A stretch of DNA of 42,356 nucleotides from an uncultured Lachnospiraceae bacterium (GCA_947086895.1 CAMUAR010000029.1:1-42356), one strand, 5' to 3'. Counted from the stretch's first letter, positions 22,711-33,069 are shown. Translations and numbers: made by a program. Notes: a model not told the origin generated them from the sequence alone.

Positions 22711-24264
22711 CTAATTTTTTGCAGTACAGCCCAATGTCCATACCTCTGCGCCAAGTTCTATAGCGTCCGTTTCATCATGCGTAACAACAATAATCGTGCG
22801 TCCGATTGTGCGTTCTTTGATATACTGAATTACTTGTCTGCGGCTTGCGTCGTCCAGACCTTTAAATGGTTCGTCAAATAGTAAAAGATCAGTATCCGCA
22901 CAGACTGCACGCACAATAGCGACACGCCGTTTCATACCGCCGCTAAACTCTGAAACTGGCTTTCCTTTATAATCCGTAAGACCGATTTGTTTAAATTCTG
23001 CACACAGCCAGGAAACTATCAATTCGTGTGAAACTTTGTCGCTGTTACAGCGAAACGAAAAGGATTTCCGGCTGTGTCTTTTGTTACTTTCTGAAAATTT
23101 TTTCCAGAGAAAAAATTGTTTTTTCAGGGGTTTTAGCACAGCAGCAACATTGGTGAATGCATCCTCTGAGTCGAGCAGTCGATCTTCCTGAAATACCATG
23201 GAAAATGCTGTATTTTTTATGCCGGATACTGTGCCGGAATCCGCGGTTTCCAACCCGGCAAGAATGGATAACAACGTTGTTTTTCCAATTCCTGAAGCAC
23301 CCATAATGCAGAGCTTTTCCCCGGATTTTATGGAGCGGGAAACGTTGGAAAGTACAAGCTGGCTGCCATAGTATTTTGTCAGATTTTCCAATACAATGCA
23401 GTATGGAACAGAAGATTTTTTTTGTTGAACAGGAAAGTATGGCTGTGAGATTTCGGAACAGGTGCGGTCAGATTTTAGAGAACAGCTGCCGAGATCGAAC
23501 GAGGAATATTTTCGCCTTAAGGTGTGATTTGAACCACGCACAATATACATAACTATTTTTTCAAATAGTATGCTGATCCATACAATTACAATTGTCCATG
23601 CAAATAATTCCGGCGTCATTAAATAAAGCTTTGCCTGATACAGTTGAGAGCCGATGGAATGTTTTGGAAGTCCGATCACTTCAGCAGCAATACCGGATTT
23701 CCAGCAAAATCCAAGTCCGATGGAACATGCTGTCACAAACGCCGGACGAACAGCAGGCAGATAGATATAGCGGACTTTTTGAAATGGGCTGAAATCAAAT
23801 ATTTTTGCCATTTCAAGCAGTTTTTGATCGGTTTGATGGATGCCGCCGCGCACATTGGTAAAAATAACCGGAAGCACCATAAAAAATGAGATAAAGGTGG
23901 AAAGCTGTGCTGAGGATACCCAGAGTAATACAAGGATAACAAAAGAAGCTACAGGAATGGACTTAATCAACTGTATCAAAAGTTGAAGTATTTCTCCAAG
24001 CTGTGCGTTTTGTTCTGCAAGTACAGCGAGAAGTACCCCTGATACGACAGCAAGTACAAAACCGGATGAAATTCGAAGAAAAGAAGTGCCGATGGAAAGA
24101 TAGAATTCTTTTGTTTGAACAAGAGCTACAAGTGCTTTTAGTGTATCTGTGACAGAAGGAAGAAAAATAACGCGATTTACCCATAAACTGAGCAGCTGCC
24201 ATATCGCTAACAGTGTGATTACAGCGATGGTTTTACGCCGGTAAACGGTATATTTTTGTTGCAT
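22711..24264 (-). CDS. Fused ABC permease-ATPase, nitrate/sulfonate/taurine importer type
   Basis: A 517-aa fusion of two normally separate subunits. Residues 1-265 are a permease with about six membrane helices and the SsuC/TauC-like EMAKIFDFSPFQKVRYIYLP coupling loop. After a Ser/Gln-rich linker, residues about 287-517 form the ATPase: Walker A GASGIGKT (322-329), signature SGGMK (441-445) and Walker B LLLFDEP (460-466). Between the Q-loop (FQED) and the signature, residues about 378-415 are an unusual basic insertion. No substrate-binding protein is adjacent, so the cargo is unknown. It starts 41 bp after the exporter operon and may share its transcript. Confidence 0.85.
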   Translation of the reverse strand: MQQKYTVYRRKTIAVITLLAIWQLLSLWVNRVIFLPSVTDTLKALVALVQTKEFYLSIGTSFLRISSGFVLAVVSGVLLAVLAEQNAQLGEILQLLIQLIKSIPVASFVILVLLWVSSAQLSTFISFFMVLPVIFTNVRGGIHQTDQKLLEMAKIFDFSPFQKVRYIYLPAVRPAFVTACSIGLGFCWKSGIAAEVIGLPKHSIGSQLYQAKLYLMTPELFAWTIVIVWISILFEKIVMYIVRGSNHTLRRKYSSFDLGSCSLKSDRTCSEISQPYFPVQQKKSSVPYCIVLENLTKYYGSQLVLSNVSRSIKSGEKLCIMGASGIGKTTLLSILAGLETADSGTVSGIKNTAFSMVFQEDRLLDSEDAFTNVAAVLKPLKKQFFLWKKFSESNKRHSRKSFSFRCNSDKVSHELIVSWLCAEFKQIGLTDYKGKPVSEFSGGMKRRVAIVRAVCADTDLLLFDEPFKGLDDASRRQVIQYIKERTIGRTIIVVTHDETDAIELGAEVWTLGCTAKN

Positions 24265-24305
24265 AAATAAGATACCTCGTTATTTTTCTTCCGAAATAAT
24301 ATGTT

Positions 24306-26102
24306 TTATTGTGCAAATTGGCTGTTGTATAAGTTTGCATAGAAGCCGCCTTTTGCAAGCAAAGTTTCATGGTTGCCCTGCTCGATGATATTTCCGTCCT
24401 TCATAACAAGAATAATGTCCGCCGTTTGAATGGTGGAAAGGCGGTGCGCAACAATAAAGCTTGTGCGCCCTTCCATCATTTTTGCAAATGCATTCTGAAT
24501 CTTGATCTCGGTGCGCGTATCAATAGAGGAGGTCGCTTCATCCAAAATCAGCATTGGCGGAAGACTTAACATAACGCGGGCAATGCACAGAAGCTGTTTT
24601 TGACCTTGTGATAAACTGCCGCCGTCCTCGCCGATCTCGGTATCGTAGCCCTGGGGAAGACGCTTGATAAAACTGTGCGCGTGAGCTGCTTTTGCCGCCG
24701 CAATCATCTCGTCATCCGTAGCATCAGGCTTTCCCATGGTAAGGTTTTCACGGATCGTCCCAGACTTTAGCCAGGTTTCCTGCAATACCATACCAAAGCT
24801 GGTTCTCAAACTTGCGCGTGTCGCTTCGCGGATATCCGTGCCGCTGATGCGGATACAGCCGGAATTTACATCATAAAACCGCATAAGCAGATTGATCACG
24901 GTTGTTTTGCCGCAGCCGGTCGGTCCCACGATGGCAACACGCTGCCCTTGTTTTACAGATAAATTAAAATCGCGGATCAGCTTTTGCTCTGGAGTGTAGG
25001 AAAACGACACATTTTCCAGTTTCACGGTTCCATCTACGTTGTTTAAAACAACCGCGCCCTCCTTTTCCGGCAGCTGAGGTTCTTCTTCGATCAATTCAAA
25101 AATTCGCGCAGCACATGCAAGTGCATTCTGAAGCTCTGTGACAACGCCGGAAATTTCATTGAACGGCTTTGTGTACTGGTTTGCATAACTTAAAAAGCAG
25201 GAGAGCTGTCCGACGGAAATGCCGCTGCCGGAAATAACGGAAATAGCTCCTGTCAGACCTACTCCGGTGTAGACAAGGCTGTTGACAAAGCGGGTTGCCG
25301 GGTTTGTTGTCGAGGAGAAAAAGATTGCTTTTAAAGAACAGTCTGTAAGACGTTCGTTAATCTCATCAAAGCGTTCCAGCACTTCGTCCTCCTGACCAAA
25401 TGCCTGAACCACCTTTTCATTTCCAATCATCTCGTCAATCAGAGCAGTCTGTTCGCCGCGCGTCTTGGACTGTAACTGGAACATAGAATGTGTTCTTTTT
25501 GCGATAAATGCCGCCACAAATAGAGAAACTGGTGTGACAAATACGACGACAAGCGTAATTTTGACATTAATTGAAATCATAAAAAGGAGCGTGCCAAGAA
25601 TTGTGATTACCCCGGTGAACAGCTGGGTAAACCCCATTAACAAACCATCGGAAAACTGGTCTACATCCGCGATTACACGGCTGACAATATCGCCATAAGA
25701 ATGACCATCAATGTATTTGAGGGGAAGAATTTCAATTTTGTGGAACGCCTCCCGGCGAATATCGTGAATAACATGGTAGGCGATACGATTGTTGCACACG
25801 TTCATCAGCCATTGCGCAAGTGCCGTACATAGCACAACAATTACAATCTGCTTGACAATCGAGAGAACAGGGTCAAAATCAACAAGCCCTTTTTCAATAA
25901 TATAATCAATTGCGTCGCCGGTTAAGATCGGTACATAGAGTGTAAGAGCCACTGTCACAGCTGCACATAGAATGGAGATAACAACAAATATTTGATAGCG
26001 GCGGATGTAGCGCATTACACGACCAAGAGTACTTGTGCGTCTGGATGAATCGTTTTGTTTTGATGTATTGCTGTCTGCATTTTTCTTTTCCTGTCCGCTC
26101 AT
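24306..26102 (-). CDS. ABC exporter half-transporter, subunit with consensus ATPase site
   Basis: A 598-aa type IV ABC exporter subunit: basic N terminus, six-helix membrane domain (about 30-320) and a C-terminal ATPase with Walker A GPTGCGKTT, signature LSQGQ and Walker B MLILDEATSSID, with the catalytic Glu intact and a His switch (IVAHRLST). The start ATG overlaps the stop of the upstream gene (ATGA at 26099-26102), so the two are translationally coupled and should form a heterodimer. Drug or lipid/peptide export is typical; the substrate cannot be read from sequence. Confidence 0.92.
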   Translation of the reverse strand: MSGQEKKNADSNTSKQNDSSRRTSTLGRVMRYIRRYQIFVVISILCAAVTVALTLYVPILTGDAIDYIIEKGLVDFDPVLSIVKQIVIVVLCTALAQWLMNVCNNRIAYHVIHDIRREAFHKIEILPLKYIDGHSYGDIVSRVIADVDQFSDGLLMGFTQLFTGVITILGTLLFMISINVKITLVVVFVTPVSLFVAAFIAKRTHSMFQLQSKTRGEQTALIDEMIGNEKVVQAFGQEDEVLERFDEINERLTDCSLKAIFFSSTTNPATRFVNSLVYTGVGLTGAISVISGSGISVGQLSCFLSYANQYTKPFNEISGVVTELQNALACAARIFELIEEEPQLPEKEGAVVLNNVDGTVKLENVSFSYTPEQKLIRDFNLSVKQGQRVAIVGPTGCGKTTVINLLMRFYDVNSGCIRISGTDIREATRASLRTSFGMVLQETWLKSGTIRENLTMGKPDATDDEMIAAAKAAHAHSFIKRLPQGYDTEIGEDGGSLSQGQKQLLCIARVMLSLPPMLILDEATSSIDTRTEIKIQNAFAKMMEGRTSFIVAHRLSTIQTADIILVMKDGNIIEQGNHETLLAKGGFYANLYNSQFAQ

Positions 26103-27853
26103 GCCATCGCCCCCTTTCCGTCCTCTTTTTTAAATTGGGAATAATAAATTTCCTGATATACACTGCAATTTTTCAGCAATTCTTCATGCTTTCCAACCGC
26201 TGCAATTTTTCCATCGTCAAGTACGACAATCTGGTCCGCATGAAGAATGGATGCAGCGCGCTGCGATACGATAAATACTGTTAATGCATCGCCCATTTCA
26301 CGAAGGGCATGGCGCAGTTTGGCGTCGGTTGCATAGTCGAGAGCAGATGCACTGTCGTCAAGCACAAGAATTTCAGGTTTCCGAACAAGCGCGCGCGCAA
26401 TGGTCAGCCTCTGCTTTTGTCCGCCCGACAAGTTTTTTCCGCCTTGTGTAATCAAAGCGTCAAGTTTTCCGTCCTTTGTCTCAACAAATTCCCGCGCCTG
26501 CGCAGTATCTAAAGCTGCGTACATCTCTTCGTCGGTCGCGTCCTTTTTTCCCCATTTTAAATTATCTCGAATTGTCCCCTGAAACAATACAGCTTTCTGC
26601 ATTACCATGCCCACTTTATCGCGCAGAGTCTCCATTGGGTAGTCTTTTACATTCACGCCGTTGATCAGCACTTCGCCCTCTGTTGCGTCATAATAACGAG
26701 GGATTAAATTGATTACCGACGATTTTCCAGAACCAGTTCCACCGATAATGCCGACCGTCTGACCGCGTTTTACTTTTAAGTTTAAATTGGACAATGATTC
26801 GGCACCCGCATTCCGGTAGGTTAGACCAACACCGCGAAATTCAACAGCATAAGCAGTATCCGCGTTTTTCGCTTTTTCATTGTAGTTTTTTTCCGTGCCA
26901 TAAATCATGCTTGGCTGTATATCAAATACTTTTTCAATGCGCCCTGCACATGCAAGTGCCTTTGTAATTGTGACAATCAAATTTGCGAGCTTTACAAGTT
27001 CTACTAAGATCTGCGACATATAGTTGACAAGCGCGATAACTGCGCCCTGTGAGATAATTCCGGCGTCTACTTGAAGCGCGCCAGTCCAGATCAGCGCAGC
27101 GATTGCAAGGTTGACAATAATATAAGTAAGAGGATTCGTCAAAGCGGAGATACGGCCAACGCGCATTTGAAGTTTGGTGAGGAGAAGATTGCTTTCGCTG
27201 AATTCTTCAATCTCTTTTGGCTCCTTGGCAAACGCGCGGATCACGCGCACGCCGGTCAAGTTTTCGCGTGTTTTTGCAAGCACCTGATCCAGCCCTTTTT
27301 GCACTTTTCGGAACAGCGGCATTGTGATCATCATAATGCCAAATACGACAACGGACAACAAAGGTATTGTGACAACAAAGATCAATGCTGCTTTTACATC
27401 AATTGTAAATGCCATAATCATAGCGCCGAATACGATAAACGGCGAGCGCATAAACAGGCGCAGCACCATATTGACGCCGGACTGTACTTGGTTGATATCG
27501 CTTGTCATACGGGTAATCATTGTGGAAGTGCCGAGTTCATCGACTTCCGACCAAGTTAAGCTTTGAATATGTGCGAACAGTGCATGGCGCAGTTTTGACG
27601 AACATCCGACGGCAGCTTTTGCCGCAAAGTACTGTGCGGTCAGCGAGCAGGTCAGACCAATAATCCCAAGCGCGACCATGATAAGGCACATTTTAATAAT
27701 GTACGGCTGATTTTTTTCAGCGATACCAACATCAATGATTTTTTTCATAACAAGCGGCACAAATAGTTCAAACAGGGCTTCCAGCATTTTGAACAGAGGC
27801 GCCAGGATGCTTTCTTTTTTATAATTTTTCAAAAAGCCAAGCAGATGTTTCAT
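26099..27853 (-). CDS. ABC exporter half-transporter, subunit with degenerate ATPase site
   Basis: A 584-aa partner of the following gene, with a six-helix membrane domain and a C-terminal ATPase: Walker A GGTGSGKSS, signature LSGGQ and Walker B ILVLDDSASALD. The catalytic Glu is replaced by Asp and the switch His by Gln (IVSQRAAS), the usual pattern of the non-catalytic half of heterodimeric exporters. GGAG lies about 10 nt before the ATG. A structured repeat element sits directly upstream. Confidence 0.92.
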   Translation of the reverse strand: MKHLLGFLKNYKKESILAPLFKMLEALFELFVPLVMKKIIDVGIAEKNQPYIIKMCLIMVALGIIGLTCSLTAQYFAAKAAVGCSSKLRHALFAHIQSLTWSEVDELGTSTMITRMTSDINQVQSGVNMVLRLFMRSPFIVFGAMIMAFTIDVKAALIFVVTIPLLSVVVFGIMMITMPLFRKVQKGLDQVLAKTRENLTGVRVIRAFAKEPKEIEEFSESNLLLTKLQMRVGRISALTNPLTYIIVNLAIAALIWTGALQVDAGIISQGAVIALVNYMSQILVELVKLANLIVTITKALACAGRIEKVFDIQPSMIYGTEKNYNEKAKNADTAYAVEFRGVGLTYRNAGAESLSNLNLKVKRGQTVGIIGGTGSGKSSVINLIPRYYDATEGEVLINGVNVKDYPMETLRDKVGMVMQKAVLFQGTIRDNLKWGKKDATDEEMYAALDTAQAREFVETKDGKLDALITQGGKNLSGGQKQRLTIARALVRKPEILVLDDSASALDYATDAKLRHALREMGDALTVFIVSQRAASILHADQIVVLDDGKIAAVGKHEELLKNCSVYQEIYYSQFKKEDGKGAMA

Positions 27854-27873
27854 TGTCGTCGTCTCCTTTTTTT

Positions 27874-27962
27874 ATGCGCACGGACGCGGAAAGGAAGTAT
27901 GCAGCGGAAAAGCTGCCCGCGTCCAGCGCGGCGAGTGGGAGAAGTAATCTTCCTGCTCAATT
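27874..27962 (+). repeat. Structured repeat element, copy 3
   Basis: An ATGCGCAC box, then a long hairpin, GGACGCGG with CCGCGTCC, enclosing AAAGGAAGTAT and an inner GCAGC/GCTGC stem. An AGCGC box, GAGTGGG and a second GAAG-TAAT-CTTC hairpin follow. It aligns with copy 2 but carries an extra inner stem-loop. It lies between the exporter start and the promoter of the soluble chemoreceptor; the rest of 27963-28078 holds nothing I can name. Confidence 0.65.
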
Positions 27963-28078
27963 TGTCCTTTGCAAGTCTGTGTGCAATGTTTGCTTCCATA
28001 TTTTATACGATTTTAATAAAGTTTGCAAGAGAAAGAAATATCTTTAGGGAAGTTGCAAAGACAAAGGATACTTTTTCA

Positions 28079-28106
28079 TTGACTAAAACCGAAAAAGTGA
28101 TAAAAT
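28079..28106 (+). promoter_or_regulatory. Promoter of the soluble chemoreceptor
   Basis: TTGACT (28079-28084), 16 bp, TAAAAT (28101-28106), about 90 nt before the ATG at 28200. Confidence 0.65.
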
Positions 28107-28199
28107 AAAGATGGATAATGTTAGGCCGGATATTTTTGCAAACGTACTTTTGCAGGATGTATGCCCGGCGACCAACAGCAAATTGTACGGGAGGATAGT

Positions 28200-29576
28200 A
28201 TGGCTTTCACAAAAACGAAAAAGGAAACGAACAGCGAACAGTTCAATCAGCTTTATGAAAATGAAAAAAGGTTGGCCGAGGCAGCGAAACAGGTTTTGGA
28301 AATTGCGGCGTCCATCAGTACTTTTGATGTCGAAATGTCATATATTTCTGAGGAACTTGTCGATTATGCAAGGAGAATGGCTGAATTGAGCGAATCAAAC
28401 CTTTCTGTTGTGGATGAAACAAGCGCGAGTATGAGCAGCGTGAACGGTGTGATTGACCAGACAAATAATACATTGGTGGGCATGGCTCAGCGATCGCATA
28501 CGCTCTCCAGTAAAAACCAGGAAAGTCTGGAGTTCTTGATGGAGTTAAAAGAGCTGAAAGATGAAGTGGTGAGACAAACAAATGAGATGGACAAAAAGAT
28601 TTCACAGCTTGCCGAACTTGCTACTGAGGTTGGGAAGATTGTGGATAGTGTTCATAGCATTGCAAGTCAGACAAATTTACTGGCGCTGAACGCTGCGATT
28701 GAAGCTGCCAGAGCAGGGGAACAGGGAAAGGGATTTGCGGTGGTTGCTGAGGAAGTCAGAAAGCTTGCGGATGATACCAAGAGTAATCTAAATGGTATGA
28801 CAAGTTTTGTGGATAATATTCATATCGCTGTCCAAGAAGGCAAAGAGAGTATGGAAGGCAGTCTGGGTTCCATCGCGCAGATGAGCAAGCGGATGGATCT
28901 TGTGACAGATACAATCGAGGGCAACTTTACTCTGCTGGATCGAGTGATCAGCGATATCGAGGCAATCAGCGAATCGATGAACGGTATTAAAAGTTCTGCT
29001 GTAAGCATTAATTCTGCGCTTGAGCTTGCAAGCGGCAATGCAGAAAAACTTTCAACAGTGACACAAAATATTAAACAGAGCGCATCGAACAGTTCTGAGT
29101 ACTCGAAAACAGTATCCATCATGGACGATAAGCTGTCGAAGGTGTCAACTTTGATGTACACTGGATTGCAGTCCGGCGACCATGTTTTGACAAACAAAGA
29201 GTTTGGCGATGTTTTGAGAAAAGCGGAAGAAGCACATGTAAAGTGGATGAAAACTTTAAAACAGATTATGGATCGCCGAAGAGTGCTTCCGCTTCAAGTT
29301 GATTCGAACAAATGTTCTTTTGGGCATTTTTACACTGCACTGACTATGACCAATGAAAAAATTATTGGTCAATGGAGAGAGATTGCTCCGATTCATAGAG
29401 AACTGCATAATCTTGGTTTGAAGCTGATTCATGCATTGAATACAAACAATATGGATAAGGTGCAAAAATACTATAAGCAGGCGGATGACCTTTCAAATCA
29501 GATTATCGGGTTACTGCAAAGTATAGAAGGAAAAGTGGATCGCATGACAAGAGAGAACGAATCGGTATTTTCATAA
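28200..29576 (+). CDS. Soluble methyl-accepting chemotaxis-type protein with CZB zinc domain
   Basis: A 458-aa cytoplasmic chemoreceptor with no membrane helices. The signalling hairpin tip ([19 protein letters not shown], then [12 protein letters not shown]) is fully conserved. The last 120 residues form a chemoreceptor zinc-binding (CZB) domain with the expected ligands: His in AHVKWMK, Cys in NKCSFGHFY followed by its His, and the IHRELHNLG histidines. CZB domains sense zinc or oxidants such as HOCl through the reactive Cys. The ATG at 28200 with GGGAGGA just before it is preferred over the upstream frame start at 28161. No coupling or kinase genes are adjacent. Confidence 0.92.
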   Translation: MAFTKTKKETNSEQFNQLYENEKRLAEAAKQVLEIAASISTFDVEMSYISEELVDYARRMAELSESNLSVVDETSASMSSVNGVIDQTNNTLVGMAQRSHTLSSKNQESLEFLMELKELKDEVVRQTNEMDKKISQLAELATEVGKIVDSVHSIASQTNLLALNAAIEAARAGEQGKGFAVVAEEVRKLADDTKSNLNGMTSFVDNIHIAVQEGKESMEGSLGSIAQMSKRMDLVTDTIEGNFTLLDRVISDIEAISESMNGIKSSAVSINSALELASGNAEKLSTVTQNIKQSASNSSEYSKTVSIMDDKLSKVSTLMYTGLQSGDHVLTNKEFGDVLRKAEEAHVKWMKTLKQIMDRRRVLPLQVDSNKCSFGHFYTALTMTNEKIIGQWREIAPIHRELHNLGLKLIHALNTNNMDKVQKYYKQADDLSNQIIGLLQSIEGKVDRMTRENESVFS

Positions 29577-29632
29577 ATAAATATGTTCTGTCCGATGGTT
29601 TTACACGGCAAGCAGAATAACAATAGATAAGC

Positions 29633-29681
29633 AAAAAACAGGCCAGGATTCAAAAAGTAGTAAATGAATCTCTGGTCTGTT
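29633..29681 (-). terminator. Terminator of spoVG
   Basis: On the minus strand AACAGACCAGAGATTCA pairs with TGAATCCTGGCCTGTT (two bulges or mismatches) and runs into T residues (A-run 29633-29638). It also separates the convergent chemoreceptor gene. Confidence 0.7.
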
Positions 29682-29700
29682 GGCTGTACAGAGAAAAGTT

Positions 29701-29985
29701 TTATGCATTAGCTGCACAGAAATCTTCTTCTGTAAGTGTTGTCTCGTAATGTTCGAGAATAAGTGCTTGAATTCTTTCCCTCGTTTCAGAGTTTATTGGA
29801 TGTGCAATATCGCGGTATTCGCCATCCCCGGCTTTCCTGCTTGGCATTGCGATAAAGAGGCCTTTTTCGCCCTCAATGACTTTGATATCATGTACTACAA
29901 ATTCGTCATCCAAAGTAATGGAAACGATCGCTTTCATTTTTCCATCCTTACTAACTTTGCGCACACGCACATCGGTAATCTTCAT
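29701..29985 (-). CDS. spoVG: Septation and sporulation regulator SpoVG
   Basis: A 94-aa protein matching SpoVG over its whole length: [11 protein letters not shown] at the start, [15 protein letters not shown] core (here [16 protein letters not shown]), the invariant [19 protein letters not shown] block and a short acidic tail. SpoVG is a nucleic-acid-binding regulator of division and sporulation, broadly conserved also outside spore formers. AGGGGG lies upstream. It is monocistronic, between its terminator and a structured leader region. Confidence 0.97.
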   Translation of the reverse strand: MKITDVRVRKVSKDGKMKAIVSITLDDEFVVHDIKVIEGEKGLFIAMPSRKAGDGEYRDIAHPINSETRERIQALILEHYETTLTEEDFCAANA

Positions 29986-30265
29986 GGTATTGTGTCCCCC
30001 TTAATCCTATTGCAATCTATTTTGCTATTTATATTTGCTGTTTATTTATAATTCGAATGCCATGTTATGGCATCAATTTCGAAAAGCAGGTGAGGACGTC
30101 CCAAGCTTTAAAGGTGTCAACTATAATAAAGCCTTGGTAACAAGTAAATTTGAACCCTCATGTTCGAAGCGATCGCTTGTAGAGCAACCGCTTGACAAGG
30201 AGGGAAATCATTGGGAATGAGGTTAAAAAGCAACTACCTTAAAGCGGGAGACTTCCAGATAAGGT
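29986..30265. other. spoVG-glgD intergenic region with palindromes
   Basis: Contains a hairpin ATGCCAT-GTT-ATGGCAT flanked by TTCGAA-type sequence (about 30052-30085) and the 12-bp palindrome AAGCGATCGCTT (30167-30178). A weak stem (ACCTTA/TAAGGT) after glgD on the minus strand precedes a T-run and may be its terminator. No gene is visible. Confidence 0.4.
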
Positions 30266-31387
30266 TTAAAGTCCGTATCGCTCATTTTTCTCAACAACAA
30301 TCTTAATATTGCCGTTTTCGCCGACATGAGTTGTATTTGGACGAATGGTATCACGGCTTTCCACAATGCAGTTTTCGATGTAAGTATTGTCGCCAATATG
30401 AACATCATTCAGGACAATAGAATTTCTTATAGTACAATTATTACCTACATACACCTTCTTGAACAACAATGAATTTTCCACAACCCCGTTGATAATACAG
30501 CCGCTGGAAACTAAGCTGTTGCGAACGGACGATCCCGGATTGTACTTTGCCGGCGGCAAATCGTCAATTTTGGAATATATATCAGGATATTGCTTGAAGA
30601 AGAAGTCACGAATGTCTTTTTTCAAGAAATCCATATTAGTTTTGTAGTAGGATTCTACACTTGCAATATTGTTCCAATAAGAAGGCATTTCATAAGCATA
30701 GATCCGCTTTAATTCAATATAGCGGACAAGGATGTCTCGAACAAAGTCGTGACGTTCCTCCTCGACAGCCCTTTCAATCAGTTCAATCAGATGCCTTCTG
30801 CGGATCACATAAATGCCTGTGGAGATTGTTTTTGAGGAAGCGACAAGAGGCTTTTCCTGGAATTCGCGGATTCTGCCGTCTTCGTCTGTGCGGATTACGC
30901 CAAAACGAGAGCAATCCTCATCAGGCTCCATCTGCTTTGTCACAACAGTGATATCCGCTTTCTTTTCAATGTGATATTCGAGAACTTTGTTATAATCAAG
31001 TTTGTAAATACCGTCGCCAGATGCGATTACAACATAAGGTTCATGGCTGTTGCGAAGAAATGTAAGATTCTGCGCGATCGCGTCTGCCGTACCGCGGTAC
31101 CAAAAACCATTGTCCGCTGTAATCGTCGGTGTAAACACGAACAAACCGCCCTGTTTACGTCCGAAATCCCACCATTTTGACGAGTTTAAATGCTCGTTTA
31201 AGGAACGGGAATTGTATTGTGTCAGCACAGCTACTTTCTGTACGTGGGAATTGGACATATTGCTTAAGGCAAAGTCGATTCCGCGGAAGCTTCCCGCAAC
31301 AGGCATTGCTGCTATCGCTCGTTTGTTGGACAGTTCACGCATACGGTTGCTATTGCCACCGGCTAAAATAATTCCTATTGCTCTCAT
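30266..31387 (-). CDS. glgD: Glucose-1-phosphate adenylyltransferase subunit GlgD
   Basis: A 373-aa nucleotidyltransferase paralogue: N-terminal [14 protein letters not shown] (degenerate relative to the GlgC GGxGxRL loop), VIASGDG, EFQEKP, then a left-handed beta-helix tail of hexapeptide repeats ([15 protein letters not shown]). In Firmicutes GlgD is the regulatory partner of GlgC in the ADP-glucose pyrophosphorylase that feeds glycogen synthesis. Its ATG overlaps the glgC stop (ATGA at 31384-31387), consistent with a GlgC-GlgD hetero-oligomer. Confidence 0.96.
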   Translation of the reverse strand: MRAIGIILAGGNSNRMRELSNKRAIAAMPVAGSFRGIDFALSNMSNSHVQKVAVLTQYNSRSLNEHLNSSKWWDFGRKQGGLFVFTPTITADNGFWYRGTADAIAQNLTFLRNSHEPYVVIASGDGIYKLDYNKVLEYHIEKKADITVVTKQMEPDEDCSRFGVIRTDEDGRIREFQEKPLVASSKTISTGIYVIRRRHLIELIERAVEEERHDFVRDILVRYIELKRIYAYEMPSYWNNIASVESYYKTNMDFLKKDIRDFFFKQYPDIYSKIDDLPPAKYNPGSSVRNSLVSSGCIINGVVENSLLFKKVYVGNNCTIRNSIVLNDVHIGDNTYIENCIVESRDTIRPNTTHVGENGNIKIVVEKNERYGL

Positions 31388-32658
31388 CTCAAGTCACCTG
31401 CCTTAATAATACTTTCCCCGCTCTTTAACAGACCGCTTGGGTAATCATCCAGCGTTGTGCCGCCGGAAATCGCCGTGTTCTTTCCAATCCGCACATTGTT
31501 CGGAATAATGGAACCTTCACCGATTGTCACAAGTCCATCTGTATAAATCTTAGGGAACTTGACATTCTGAGCTTCCTCACCAACACCAAGCTGACAGTCA
31601 AAGCCAATTACACAGCTCTCAGCGATAATTGCCTTGTTGACTATCGTGTTGTCTCCGATCTGTGTGTCTCTCATAATAATGGAGTCGCGCACTTCTGCAT
31701 TTTTGCCAATTGTAACTCCTGCACCGATAACAGAATTGTAAACACGTCCATAAATTTCCGTACCTTCACCTACCAAGCAGCGTTCTACCACAGCATCTCC
31801 TGCTATGTACTGCGGAGGGGTAACGTCGTTTTTCGTGTAAATTTTCCAGAATTCTTCGTAAAGATTGAATTCTGGAACAATATCAATCAGCTCCATATTG
31901 GATTCCCAGTAAGAACTCAATGTGCCGACATCCTTCCAGTAACCGTTAAATTCGTATGCGAATACCCTGTCGCCTCTCTCGTGGCAGTATGGGATAATAT
32001 GCTTGCCAAAATCACAGCCTGGCTGGTCAGATAAATCGATCAGTGCCTGGCGCAGAATCTTCCAGTTAAAAATATAGATACCCATCGAAGCTAAATTGCT
32101 CCTTGGCTTCGGAGGTTTTTCCTCAAATTCAAGAATTCTCTTGCTGTCATCTGTAATTACAACACCAAAACGGCTTGCTTCTTCCATTGGTACTGGGATT
32201 GTGGCGAGCGTGATATCCGCGTTGTTCGACTTGTGGAAATCCAACATAACCTCATAATCCATCTTGTAGATATGATCTCCGCCAAGAATCAGAACATATT
32301 CCGGGTTGTAATGTTCCATGTACTTTAAGTTTTGAAAAATAGCATTTGCCGTGCCAGAATACCATTCTGCATTGGTGCTTTTTTCATAAGGAGGGAGGAT
32401 AGAGACACCCCCGATATTTCGATCCAGATCCCACGGGATACCAATACCAATATGAGTATTTAGTCTCAATGGCTGATACTGCGTCAGTACGCCAACCGTG
32501 TCAACACCTGAATTGATGCAATTACTGAGCGGGAAATCGATAATTCGGTACTTTCCGCCGAACGATACTGCAGGTTTTGCTATGCCGGAGGTCAGCACAC
32601 CTAATCTGGAGCCTTGCCCACCTGCAAGAAGCATTGCAATCATTTCTTTTTTAATCAC
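31384..32658 (-). CDS. glgC: Glucose-1-phosphate adenylyltransferase GlgC
   Basis: A 424-aa catalytic subunit of ADP-glucose pyrophosphorylase (glucose-1-phosphate plus ATP to ADP-glucose and pyrophosphate). Landmarks are [16 protein letters not shown] with KPAV, the [11 protein letters not shown] segment, [13 protein letters not shown] and FEEKPPKP, then the C-terminal beta-helix repeats. The start is GTG at 32658 ([11 protein letters not shown]), with AGAGGTG 5 nt upstream; the longer frame start at 32763 lies at the predicted transcription start. No glgA, glgB or glgP is in the window. Confidence 0.97.
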   Translation of the reverse strand: MIKKEMIAMLLAGGQGSRLGVLTSGIAKPAVSFGGKYRIIDFPLSNCINSGVDTVGVLTQYQPLRLNTHIGIGIPWDLDRNIGGVSILPPYEKSTNAEWYSGTANAIFQNLKYMEHYNPEYVLILGGDHIYKMDYEVMLDFHKSNNADITLATIPVPMEEASRFGVVITDDSKRILEFEEKPPKPRSNLASMGIYIFNWKILRQALIDLSDQPGCDFGKHIIPYCHERGDRVFAYEFNGYWKDVGTLSSYWESNMELIDIVPEFNLYEEFWKIYTKNDVTPPQYIAGDAVVERCLVGEGTEIYGRVYNSVIGAGVTIGKNAEVRDSIIMRDTQIGDNTIVNKAIIAESCVIGFDCQLGVGEEAQNVKFPKIYTDGLVTIGEGSIIPNNVRIGKNTAISGGTTLDDYPSGLLKSGESIIKAGDLR

Positions 32659-32767
32659 GTTATCACCTCTTGTTGTATTATAATGATCTCGAACATCGCA
32701 ACTCGTTTTACTGAAACAAAAATAACCCGTTAGTACCAAATCCTGGACGAGCAAGATGCTCACCTAT

Positions 32768-32795
32768 ATTATATCACATATTTTTGAAAATGAAA
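32768..32795 (-). promoter_or_regulatory. Promoter of glgC-glgD
   Basis: On the minus strand TATAAT (32768-32773) carries an extended -10 (TGa) and a weak TTTCAT -35 16 bp upstream. The leader is about 100 nt and begins with a small GAGCA-TCT-TGCTC hairpin. Confidence 0.5.
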
Positions 32796-32991
32796 GTGAA
32801 ATTGACTAAAAACTTTCAGATTTCTCGACTTTTTTTGTATAACTTTCATTTTCTACCACTTTTGTGCATACTGTGAAATCTGCGATAAGCACTCTGATTT
32901 CATTTTTGTTTTGAATGACAAAGTGTTATCTCGACTGCTGTTAATAAAAAGGTATTTTTTGTTATTGCTGGGTTCCGGCAGCGTACCAGGA

Positions 32992-33032
32992 TTGTTTTTT
33001 CTTTGAACTTAGGTTATAATAACTTAGGTTAT
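32992..33032 (+). promoter_or_regulatory. murC promoter overlapped by 12-bp direct repeats
   Basis: TTGTTT (32992-32997), 17 bp, TATAAT (33015-33020). The -10 lies within two perfect direct repeats AACTTAGGTTAT (33006-33017 and 33021-33032), 15 bp apart. Sites at this spacing over a promoter suggest a regulator binding on both repeats. Confidence 0.55.
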
Positions 33033-33069
33033 CCAATTTGTTACAGAACTTACAACTATTTATATTTGT

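Noticed and set aside
27071..27559. A 162-codon plus-strand frame opposite the exporter gene.
   Set aside because: It lies fully inside the well-supported ABC exporter gene on the other strand and has His/Cys-rich antisense-type composition with no ribosome binding site.
30140..30215. Possible tRNA on the minus strand (GGGTTCAAAT and a CAAGCGGTTGCTC-like segment).
   Set aside because: The T-stem does not pair (GAGGG against TTACT), no acceptor stem closes it and there is no CCA-bearing end. It does not fold as a cloverleaf.
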